64,000 nt of DNA from BOKV01 sp041987205. GTDB taxonomy: Bacteria > Pseudomonadota > Alphaproteobacteria > Rhizobiales > Rhizobiaceae. The stretch spans positions 1-64,000 of the forward strand of contig JBHIWX010000004.1 in assembly GCA_041987205.1 (NCBI GenBank), in the 5' to 3' direction. Within the stretch, counting starts at the first letter, position 1. Each line of letters opens with the position of its first letter. The translations under genes and the position numbers were made by a program. Of the stretch, positions 34,854 to 42,326 are shown in pieces. The notes below the pieces were generated by a model. That model was not told where the DNA came from. It searched no databases and saw only the letters and a program-made list of their open reading frames with translations.

Positions 34854-36155
34854 ATGGATACGGTATATGCGTTTTCCAGCGGCGGTCTTCCGAGCGGCGT
34901 GGCCGTGGTACGTATATCAGGCTCCCGGAGTCGATTCGTAATCGAAACGATGTTCGGAGAGTTGCCCGATCCACGAAGGGCAGTGCTGGGAAAGATATGT
35001 CACCCCGATACGGATGAGGTCATCGACAATGGGCTATGCATTTGGTTTCCGGCACCTGCCAGCTTCACCGGAGAGGATTGTGTCGAGTTCCAGGTGCATG
35101 GCGGCCCTGCTGTTGTACGGGCGTTGCTCGAGTCCATTGGTAGCATCGAAGGTACGAGGCTTGCCGATCCTGGGGAGTTCTCGAGGCGCGCCTTTGCCAA
35201 TGGCAAGCTCGATCTGACAGAGATCGAAGGCCTTTCCGATTTGATCGGCGCGGAAACCGAACTTCAGCGTAAGCAGGCTCTGGAGCAGGCAGGCGGTGTA
35301 CTCCGGGAGAAGCTGGAGGGTTGGCGGGCACGTATCGTACGCATGCGGGCGATGATCGAGGCGGAGCTCGATTTTTCCGATGAAGAGGATGTCCCGGACG
35401 ATGCCTCAGCGCAGGTCTGGGGGGATGCTGGATCGCTGGTACAAGAAATCCGGGATGTTCTGGACGATGGCAGGCGCGGGGAAATTATCCGTGAAGGTTT
35501 CCAGATCGTGCTGATGGGTGCTCCCAATGCCGGCAAGTCCAGCCTTCTAAATGCTTTGGCGAAGCGTGAGGCAGCGATCGTAACGGATGAACCAGGCACG
35601 ACACGCGACCTGATCGAGGTGAAGCTCGATCTCAACGGCTATCCGGTGGTCCTTGTCGATACGGCGGGCTTGAGGGATACGGAGGGCAAGGTCGAGCTGG
35701 AGGGCATACGGCGGGCGAGGGCACGCGCCGAGCGAGCCGATCTTGTTGTGTGGTTGCTGCCGGTCGACGAGACCATGGACGAGAATGTGTGGCCATCGAA
35801 CAAGGCAGTAGTTTTGCTCGTACGTTCCAAGGATGATGAGAATCGTTTTGGCAATGAGGGCATTTCCGTCAAACGCATTGGCGGTTTGGATGGCTTGCTC
35901 AAGACAATAGGCGACAGATTGGCCATTCGTTCTTCCAGTGCGGAATCTGGTTTGATCACGCGCGCACGTCACAGGGAGGCGCTACAGGAATGTGCTGATG
36001 CGCTTGGGACTGCACTCGCCTCCAAACATGTTGGAGTGGAATTGCGCAGTGAGCTGTTACGCCAGGCAGGGGATCACATCGCGCGTATCACCGGACAGAT
36101 AGAGACGGAACACCTGCTGGATGTGATCTTTCGTGAATTCTGCATTGGCAAGTGA
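34854..36155 (+). CDS. mnmE: tRNA modification GTPase MnmE (TrmE)
   Basis: With MnmG it installs carboxymethylaminomethyl (or related) groups at U34 of wobble-reading tRNAs. 433 residues: N-terminal folate-binding domain starting MDTVYAFSSGGLPSGVAVVR, G1 motif GAPNAGKSSLL, G2 GTTRD, G3 DTAGLRD and the C-terminal catalytic CxGK (CIGK at the very end). The ATG at 34854 begins the family sequence, but the ribosome site is weak. Its TGA stop is part of the parS-like sequence at 36153-36168. The codon use is visibly less G+C-rich than in mnmG or parA. Confidence 0.96.
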   Translation: MDTVYAFSSGGLPSGVAVVRISGSRSRFVIETMFGELPDPRRAVLGKICHPDTDEVIDNGLCIWFPAPASFTGEDCVEFQVHGGPAVVRALLESIGSIEGTRLADPGEFSRRAFANGKLDLTEIEGLSDLIGAETELQRKQALEQAGGVLREKLEGWRARIVRMRAMIEAELDFSDEEDVPDDASAQVWGDAGSLVQEIRDVLDDGRRGEIIREGFQIVLMGAPNAGKSSLLNALAKREAAIVTDEPGTTRDLIEVKLDLNGYPVVLVDTAGLRDTEGKVELEGIRRARARAERADLVVWLLPVDETMDENVWPSNKAVVLLVRSKDDENRFGNEGISVKRIGGLDGLLKTIGDRLAIRSSSAESGLITRARHREALQECADALGTALASKHVGVELRSELLRQAGDHIARITGQIETEHLLDVIFREFCIGK

Positions 36156-36168
36156 TTCACGTGAAACA
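36153..36168. promoter_or_regulatory. parS: parS site 1 (one mismatch), overlapping the mnmE stop
   Basis: TGATTCACGTGAAACA, one mismatch to the parS consensus TGTTTCACGTGAAACA, at position 3. The first three bases are the mnmE stop codon. The conserved core CACGTG is intact, so ParB binding is likely. Confidence 0.78.
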
Positions 36169-36198
36169 TTTCCTGTGTCGGTTGTCTCGGCCCGACCC

Positions 36199-36214
36199 TG
36201 TTTCACGTGAAACA
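36199..36214. promoter_or_regulatory. parS: parS site 2 (exact)
   Basis: TGTTTCACGTGAAACA, a perfect match to the ParB-binding parS palindrome, in the mnmE-mnmG intergenic region, 6.5 kb from the origin. Confidence 0.95.
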
Positions 36215-36303
36215 TTTCGAGGCGAACGCCGGCACCTCGCAGAGTTTGGTTGATTCCCACGGACTTAAAGGTCTATGGCGATCCCCGGCTAGAGATTGGA
36301 CCC

Positions 36304-38178
36304 ATGACGAACAAGACTGATTCCTTTGACGTTGTCGTGATCGGCGGCGGACATGCCGGTTGCGAAGCGGCCGCCTCCTCGGCGCGCATGGGCGCGCGCA
36401 CTGCGCTGGTAACGCATCGCTTCGACACGATCGGGGTAATGTCGTGCAATCCCGCCATTGGCGGGTTGGGCAAGGGCCATTTGGTGCGCGAGGTCGATGC
36501 GCTGGACGGGCTGATGGGCCGCGTAGCGGACAAGGGCGGCATTCAGTTCCGGATGCTCAACCGCCGCAAGGGGCCGGCGGTGCGAGGTCCCAGGGCCCAG
36601 GCGGACCGGAAGCTCTACCGCGAGGCGATGCAGGCTGAGATACGTTTCATCGATGGGCTGACAGTGATCGAGGCCGGTGCCGAGGATTTGATCCTGCGGG
36701 AGGGTCGGGTTGCGGGTGTCGTGCTGCAGGACGGACGAGAAATCGTAACCGGTGCGGTGGTACTGACGACGGGGACCTTCCTGCGTGGATTGATCCATAT
36801 CGGTGACCGGAAGATACCCTCCGGCCGGATGGGCGAGGCACCGGCTATCGGCTTGTCCGCAACGCTTGAGGGGATCGGATTTGAACTCGGGCGTCTAAAG
36901 ACGGGCACGCCACCCAGGCTGGATGGCAAAACCATCGATTGGGCATCGCTAACCATGCAGAAGGGCGATGACGATCCGGTGGCGTTTTCCACCCTGACCG
37001 ATTCGCTTCCGAACCGAATGATCGAATGCGGCGTCACCCGGACCAATCCGGAGACACACCGGATCATTGAGGAGAATATCGGACGCTCGGCCATGTATTC
37101 CGGGCAGATCGCCGGCGTCGGTCCGCGCTACTGCCCGTCCATTGAGGACAAGATCGTCCGGTTCGGGGAACGCGACGGCCATCAGGTCTTTCTCGAGCCG
37201 GAAGGGCTGGACGATGACACGGTCTATCCGAATGGTATCTCTACTTCCCTGCCGGAGGATGTGCAGGGAGCCTATGTGCGAACCATTGCCGGCCTGGAGA
37301 AGGTGACCATCCTGCAGCCCGGCTATGCCATCGAATATGATCATGTCGATCCGCGCGAACTGAAGCCTTCGCTGGAAACACGCCGTGTCGAGGGCTTTTT
37401 CCTCGCCGGACAGATCAACGGCACGACCGGTTATGAGGAGGCAGCGGCACAGGGCCTCGTCGCGGGGCTCAACGCGGCGCGCAAGGCGGGCGGCGTTGAG
37501 CCGGTGCATTTCAGCCGTACGGACAGCTATATTGGCGTGATGATCGACGATCTGGTGACGCGCGGAGTCAGCGAACCCTATCGGATGTTCACCTCGCGCG
37601 CTGAATACCGGTTGTCGCTGCGGGCGGACAATGCCGATCAGCGGCTGACACCGCTCGGACTGGCAATTGGTTGCGTCGGCGGGGCACGGGCAAAGGCCTT
37701 CGGTGAGAAGGTAGCGCGCATCGAGAGTGCGAAGGATACGCTCAAGGCGCATTCGCTGAGCCCCGATGAAGCGGCTCGGTGTGGCCTCAGGCTCAATCGG
37801 GATGGCGTGCGGCGGACGGCTTGGGATCTTCTCGCCTATCCGGATGTCGATTTGCCGAAGCTGGCGGGTATCTGGCCAGAACTCGGCGATCTCGATCGCG
37901 TGACGCGTGAGCAAGTGGAGATAGAGGCATCCTACGATGTCTATCTGCAGCGACAGGACCGGGACATTGCGGCGGTACGGCGTGACGAGGCGTTGTCCAT
38001 CCCGGAAGACATGGAGTATCGCGGCATTTCGGGTCTGTCGAATGAGCTGGCGCAGAAACTCGAGACGACCCGCCCGGTCAGCATCGGACAGGCCGGGCGC
38101 ATCGAGGGGATGACGCCGGCAGCCCTGACCCTTCTCCTGGCGCATGTCCGCCGGCGAAACCGGGCACGAGCCGGATGA
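36304..38178 (+). CDS. mnmG: tRNA uridine-5-carboxymethylaminomethyl modification enzyme MnmG (GidA)
   Basis: FAD-dependent partner of MnmE. 624 residues, normal length, with the FAD loop FDVVVIGGGHAGCEAAASSA at the N-terminus, GPAVRGPRAQADRKLYR, the conserved FFLAGQINGTTGYEEAAAQG, and the C-terminal tRNA-contacting helical domain ending in LLAHVRRRNRARAG. The ATG at 36304 is used; the frame is open to 36250 but without homology. Two parS sites lie in the 148 bp between mnmE and mnmG. Its stop overlaps the rsmG start as ATGA. Confidence 0.97.
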   Translation: MTNKTDSFDVVVIGGGHAGCEAAASSARMGARTALVTHRFDTIGVMSCNPAIGGLGKGHLVREVDALDGLMGRVADKGGIQFRMLNRRKGPAVRGPRAQADRKLYREAMQAEIRFIDGLTVIEAGAEDLILREGRVAGVVLQDGREIVTGAVVLTTGTFLRGLIHIGDRKIPSGRMGEAPAIGLSATLEGIGFELGRLKTGTPPRLDGKTIDWASLTMQKGDDDPVAFSTLTDSLPNRMIECGVTRTNPETHRIIEENIGRSAMYSGQIAGVGPRYCPSIEDKIVRFGERDGHQVFLEPEGLDDDTVYPNGISTSLPEDVQGAYVRTIAGLEKVTILQPGYAIEYDHVDPRELKPSLETRRVEGFFLAGQINGTTGYEEAAAQGLVAGLNAARKAGGVEPVHFSRTDSYIGVMIDDLVTRGVSEPYRMFTSRAEYRLSLRADNADQRLTPLGLAIGCVGGARAKAFGEKVARIESAKDTLKAHSLSPDEAARCGLRLNRDGVRRTAWDLLAYPDVDLPKLAGIWPELGDLDRVTREQVEIEASYDVYLQRQDRDIAAVRRDEALSIPEDMEYRGISGLSNELAQKLETTRPVSIGQAGRIEGMTPAALTLLLAHVRRRNRARAG

Positions 38179-38858
38179 CGCGGGAAAAGAGCGGGCAGCT
38201 GGACGCGGCCAAAACCCTCGTCGATCGCGTTTACCCTGTTTCACGTGAAACAATGGCCGCTTTCGAGACCTATCGTGAGCTATTGCAAACCTGGCAGACG
38301 AAGACCAACCTCGTCGCGCCTGGCACGCTCGAAACCTTCTGGAAACGCCATCTGAGCGACAGCCTGCAGACCCTCGCGCTTTATCCGGAAACGCACCGCT
38401 GGATGGACCTCGGGAGCGGTGGCGGATTCCCCGGCATGGCGATTGCCGTCGCCAATCGCGACGTTCCGGAGCGCAGCCATGTGCTTGTGGAAAGTAACCA
38501 CAAGAAATGTGCCTTCCTGCGCGCCGTGGCACGGGCGACTGGTGCAAACGCCGTCGTGGAAAATGAACGAATCGAGTCGGTCACGAAACGATACCTGTCC
38601 AGCAATGACCGGCCGGACATCGTTACGGCCCGGGCGCTGGCGCCGTTGGTCAAACTCATCGAATTGGCCGAGCCATTGCTTGCGGCAGGGACGGTTGGCT
38701 TGTTCCACAAGGGCCGGGATTTTGCCCGCGAAGTGGAAGATAGCCGTGGTTTGTGGCAATTCGATCTGGTAATACACGAAAGCCGGATCGAAGCAGGATC
38801 CGTGCTTCTCGAAGTGCGCAATCCCGTGCGCGCCCAGGCCGGAATTCATCAGGAATAA
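38175..38858 (+). CDS. rsmG: 16S rRNA (guanine-527-N7) methyltransferase RsmG (GidB)
   Basis: Methylates G527 of 16S rRNA; loss of function gives low-level streptomycin resistance in many bacteria. 227 residues, with motif I WMDLGSGGGFPGMAIAV, and VESNHKKCAFLRAVA and VTARALAPLVKL. The N-terminal codons for VSRET (38237-38252) are an exact parS site, a feature also seen in gidB genes elsewhere. ATG overlaps mnmG stop. parA follows after 42 bp. Confidence 0.96.
   Translation: MTREKSGQLDAAKTLVDRVYPVSRETMAAFETYRELLQTWQTKTNLVAPGTLETFWKRHLSDSLQTLALYPETHRWMDLGSGGGFPGMAIAVANRDVPERSHVLVESNHKKCAFLRAVARATGANAVVENERIESVTKRYLSSNDRPDIVTARALAPLVKLIELAEPLLAAGTVGLFHKGRDFAREVEDSRGLWQFDLVIHESRIEAGSVLLEVRNPVRAQAGIHQE
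38237..38252. promoter_or_regulatory. parS: parS site 3 (exact), inside rsmG
   Basis: TGTTTCACGTGAAACA, perfect parS sequence within the rsmG coding region, where the frame reads it as part of PVSRETM. It lies 0.65 kb before parA. Confidence 0.95.
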
Positions 38859-38900
38859 TCGGCGTCGGCAGGCCGGGGCATCGAACGGACTTTCGTCGAC

Positions 38901-39704
38901 ATGGCCAGCAGTACGACATCGCGAGTGATCACCGTTGCCAACCAGAAGGGCGGGGTCGGCAAGACGACGACCACGATCAATCTTGCGACTGCGCTGGCCG
39001 CGGTCGACCGCACGGTGCTGGTCATCGATCTCGATCCGCAGGGCAATGCCTCGACCGGCCTGGGCGTCGACAAGAACCGGCGCAACGTCTCGACCTATGA
39101 CATACTGACCGGGCAGGCCACGCTCAGAGAAGCCGTGGTGCCGACGGCCGTGCCGCGTCTTTACCTGGCGCCGTCGACGCTTGACCTGCTTGGTGCGGAA
39201 ATGGAAATCGCCAACAAGCCCGACCGGGCGTACCGTATTCGCAAGGCAATCGAATCCTATGTACCGTCGCCGGTGCGGTTCGACTACATCCTGATCGACT
39301 GCCCGCCCTCGCTGAACCTCCTGACGATCAACGCCATGGCCGCGGCGCATTCGCTGCTGGTCCCGCTGCAATGCGAATTCTTCGCACTGGAAGGTCTGAG
39401 CCAGCTGTTGCAGACCTTCGAGGAAGTGCGCGGCACGATCAATCCAGAGCTCGAACTCCACGGCATCGTGTTGACCATGTATGACAGCCGCAACAATCTG
39501 GCGTCGCAGGTCGTCGAGGATGTGCGCAGTTTCATGGGCGACAAGGTCTACGACACGGTCATTCCCCGCAATGTGCGGATTTCGGAAGCGCCGTCCTACG
39601 GCAAGCCGGCCATTCTCTACGATCTGAAATGCGCGGGCAGCCAGGCCTATCTCAGGCTGGCCTCGGAAGTGATCAAGCGCGAAAGAAAGCTTGCTGCGGC
39701 CTGA
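38901..39704 (+). CDS. parA: chromosome partitioning ATPase ParA
   Basis: Walker-type ATPase that moves ParB-parS complexes apart after origin duplication. 267 residues. The deviant Walker A NQKGGVGKTTTTINLATALA, the switch I region VIDLDPQGNASTGLG and Walker B DYILIDCPPSLNLLTINAM are all intact. Downstream parB and surrounding parS sites make this the chromosomal copy, not a plasmid one. A repABC-type arrangement is excluded. It reads away from the origin with mnmE, mnmG and rsmG. Confidence 0.97.
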   Translation: MASSTTSRVITVANQKGGVGKTTTTINLATALAAVDRTVLVIDLDPQGNASTGLGVDKNRRNVSTYDILTGQATLREAVVPTAVPRLYLAPSTLDLLGAEMEIANKPDRAYRIRKAIESYVPSPVRFDYILIDCPPSLNLLTINAMAAAHSLLVPLQCEFFALEGLSQLLQTFEEVRGTINPELELHGIVLTMYDSRNNLASQVVEDVRSFMGDKVYDTVIPRNVRISEAPSYGKPAILYDLKCAGSQAYLRLASEVIKRERKLAAA

Positions 39705-39807
39705 TCGATTCCGAACCGGAACGATTTGGCATGACGGGCAGGCGGGGCATGAAATTGCGGAGCTCGTAACGGCTCCGTCGAGCGGCGGAACGAAAGAGCG
39801 GAGCGCC

Positions 39808-40722
39808 ATGGCGATGGCAGACGACAATTCAAGAAAAAGACTGGGCCGTGGACTGGCAGCCTTGATCGGCGATCTCGACGCGCCGGGCGATTCGGTGCGC
39901 GCCGACAACGACACTCGCGCCGATCGCAAGGTGCCGATCGAGCTCGTTCGCGCCAATCCGGCCAATCCGCGCCGTTTCTTCAACGAGGAAGAGCTGTCGG
40001 ATCTGTCGCAGTCGATCGCCGAACATGGCATCGTCCAGCCGATCCTCGTGCGCCCCATTCGCGAGGGCGTCGATCTCGGTGGCGCGCGCTACGAGATCAT
40101 CGCCGGCGAGCGGCGCTGGCGGGCGGCGCAGAAAGCCGGCCTGCACGATGTGCCGGTGCTGATCCGCGATGTCGAGGACCGGCAGGCGCTGGAACTTGCA
40201 ATCATCGAGAACGTCCAGCGCAGCGACCTCAACCCGATCGAAGAGGCGCAGGGCTACCAGCAACTCATCGACGAATATGACTACAGCCAGGCCGATCTCG
40301 GCCAGGTGATCGGCAAAAGCCGAAGCCATGTCGCCAACACGCTGCGCCTGATGAAGCTTCCCGAAGCGGTGCGGATCATGGTTGCCGGCGGCGAATTGTC
40401 GGCCGGCCATGCACGGGCGCTGGTGACGGTGGACAATCCACAGTCGATGGCCGAGCGGATCGTGCGCGACGGCCTGTCGGTGCGACAGGTCGAGGCGCTG
40501 ACGCAGGCCGGATCTTCGGAAGAAAAGAGCGGGAGCGCGCCGGCGAAGAAGACGACGCAACGCAGCGCCGACACAATCGCACTGGAAAAACGGCTCGGCG
40601 ATCTACTCGGGCTGAAGGTCGGCGTCCATGCCAATGAAAACGGATCGGGCGAATTGCGCATCCGTTACGGCACGGTCGAGCAACTCGACGAAGTCTGCCG
40701 GCGTCTCGAAAACGGTTTCTGA
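39808..40722 (+). CDS. parB: chromosome partitioning protein ParB
   Basis: CTP-dependent parS-binding clamp that nucleates the partition complex. 304 residues: N-terminal RKRLGRGLAALIGD box that contacts ParA, a ParB/Srx nuclease-like CTPase domain with the GERR-box AGERRWRAAQKAG, HTH with GKSRSHVANTLRLM and a C-terminal dimerisation segment. The ATG at 39808 begins homology. It is 103 bp from parA and converges with holA. Confidence 0.97.
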   Translation: MAMADDNSRKRLGRGLAALIGDLDAPGDSVRADNDTRADRKVPIELVRANPANPRRFFNEEELSDLSQSIAEHGIVQPILVRPIREGVDLGGARYEIIAGERRWRAAQKAGLHDVPVLIRDVEDRQALELAIIENVQRSDLNPIEEAQGYQQLIDEYDYSQADLGQVIGKSRSHVANTLRLMKLPEAVRIMVAGGELSAGHARALVTVDNPQSMAERIVRDGLSVRQVEALTQAGSSEEKSGSAPAKKTTQRSADTIALEKRLGDLLGLKVGVHANENGSGELRIRYGTVEQLDEVCRRLENGF

Positions 40723-40739
40723 TTTTCCCGACTGACTAA

Positions 40740-41789
40740 TCAGGCGGCGGTGCCGCGCCGTTTCGCGCGCGCGGCTTCGGCTGCAATCGCGATCAAGGCC
40801 GTGCCGGCCAGCGAACGGCCAAGCCCCGAATTGGCGCGCGCCTCGAACGCGGTCTTGTCCAGGCGCGCAATCGCCCGGTCAATCGCGTCGCTGCGCCAGA
40901 TCCCGAGCGCGGCGGTGACTGCGGCCTTTCTGGAAAAGAAGATCGGCGGTCGGATTTCGGCCACGACGGCGGATGCCGGCTTGCGGCCGCTTTCCATGCG
41001 ATGGCGCGCGACCTGCAGGGTCTGGAAGAACCGTAGTGTGGCGAGCACCACCATGTCGGGCGCCGCGCCAGAGATGAAGAGCCGGTCAAGCAGATTCTCG
41101 AGTTCCGGCAGATTGCCTGTCGCGGCGGCATCGACGACGTCGTCAACGACGGCGAGTGATGAATCACCGACCGTGTCGAGGACATCCTTGACCCCGACAG
41201 TTCCGCGTCCGTGGCAATAGAGCGCCAGCTTGGTCAATTCATTGCGCGACGCGCGTCTGTCTGCTCCGATTCGGGACTGCAACAATTGCCTGGCCTCGGG
41301 ATCGATGGTCAAATTTGCGGCCGACATCTCGGTATCTATTAGCCGGCTAAGTGCCGCTTCGTTGTCCGGATAGCATGCTATCGCAACGCCGCTGCCGCTG
41401 CGCTCCACTTGTTTACGCAGGGCAGCATCGCGCTTCAGATCGCCCGCCTCGACAACAATCCAGCAATCCTGAGGCGGATGGTCGAGCACGGGTTTGAGTG
41501 CGTTGGCGAGATTGCGTCGGGTCGAGCCGCTGACCCGAACCAGCCGGCTGCCGCCGAACATGCCGATGGTGCCGGCCTCGTCGGCCAGTCTGCCGGTTTC
41601 GGCGGCGGTGTCGGCATCGAGCCGGATCAGGGCGAAAGGATCGGAAAGGTCGACGTCGAGCTTGCCGCAGAGAATGTCGGCACGCTCGCTGACCAGGCCG
41701 GAATCGGGACCGTAGAACAGGAAGACGCGGAATTTCGTATCGGGCCGTTCGACGAAATTGTCGGCCTGATGCGATTTGATCTCCGCCAT
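40740..41789 (-). CDS. holA: DNA polymerase III delta subunit
   Basis: Clamp-loader delta subunit of the replicase, opening the sliding clamp. 349 residues with the N-terminal FRVFLFYGPDSGLVSERAD, GGSRLVRVSG and the helical lid and collar domains (LTKLALYCHGRGTVGVKDV, LRFFQTLQVARHRMESG). The family is divergent in sequence, but the order lptE-holA next to parB and behind leuS is the usual Rhizobiales arrangement. The ATG at 41787-41789 is chosen; the longer open frame to 42068 overlaps lptE. Confidence 0.92.
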   Translation of the reverse strand: MAEIKSHQADNFVERPDTKFRVFLFYGPDSGLVSERADILCGKLDVDLSDPFALIRLDADTAAETGRLADEAGTIGMFGGSRLVRVSGSTRRNLANALKPVLDHPPQDCWIVVEAGDLKRDAALRKQVERSGSGVAIACYPDNEAALSRLIDTEMSAANLTIDPEARQLLQSRIGADRRASRNELTKLALYCHGRGTVGVKDVLDTVGDSSLAVVDDVVDAAATGNLPELENLLDRLFISGAAPDMVVLATLRFFQTLQVARHRMESGRKPASAVVAEIRPPIFFSRKAAVTAALGIWRSDAIDRAIARLDKTAFEARANSGLGRSLAGTALIAIAAEAARAKRRGTAA

Positions 41790-41796
41790 CTGGCGT

Positions 41797-42312
41797 TCAG
41801 AGGCGCGAGATGTCGGCGGCGAGGGCGAGGCGGATCTGTTCGGCGACCTCGCGGGCGGCGCGGTTTTCCGCATCCCGCACGGCACGGGAATTGGCGAAGC
41901 TCTGGCCGGTACGGTCGTAGGATGCGCTGGCGACGCGCGTGCCATTGGCGATGCGGGTGCGGGTCGCCAGATCGTAGAGATCGTAGCTCGCCGTGACCGT
42001 GACGACGCCGGCGGTGGTGTCGCCGACATCGGCGGCGGCGGCTTGGAGCCGGCCATTGTCAACGACACGGAGCTTCAGATCATAGGTCGGCTGCGGAGCG
42101 GCGGCGCCACCCTGCAAAAGGAAGATCAGATGGTTGCGAACCTGCTGCGCGACGCGCGTTTCGACGTCGGAAACGCCGATCAGCGACAGCGTCTCTGCGG
42201 ATTGCGAGGCATAGCTGTTCGGGCCGTAAAGCGGCTGATACTGACATGCCGGCAGCGCCAAAAGCGCGGCACCGAGCAATGCGGCTCGAAGGATTCGGAC
42301 TGGCGACGGCAT
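41797..42312 (-). CDS. lptE: LPS-assembly lipoprotein LptE
   Basis: Outer-membrane lipoprotein that partners LptD to insert LPS. 171 residues, with a lipoprotein signal ending ALLALPAC-QYQPLYG (cysteine at about residue 23). QYQPLYGP after the cysteine is the alphaproteobacterial LptE hallmark. The remainder has the alternating pattern of the LptE beta-alpha fold (TYDLKLRVVDNGRL). The ATG at 42310-42312 follows AAGGAA; it lies 14 bp from leuS and 7 bp from holA, all in one operon. Confidence 0.92.
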   Translation of the reverse strand: MPSPVRILRAALLGAALLALPACQYQPLYGPNSYASQSAETLSLIGVSDVETRVAQQVRNHLIFLLQGGAAAPQPTYDLKLRVVDNGRLQAAAADVGDTTAGVVTVTASYDLYDLATRTRIANGTRVASASYDRTGQSFANSRAVRDAENRAAREVAEQIRLALAADISRL

Positions 42313-42326
42313 CGAAAAGCGTTCCT

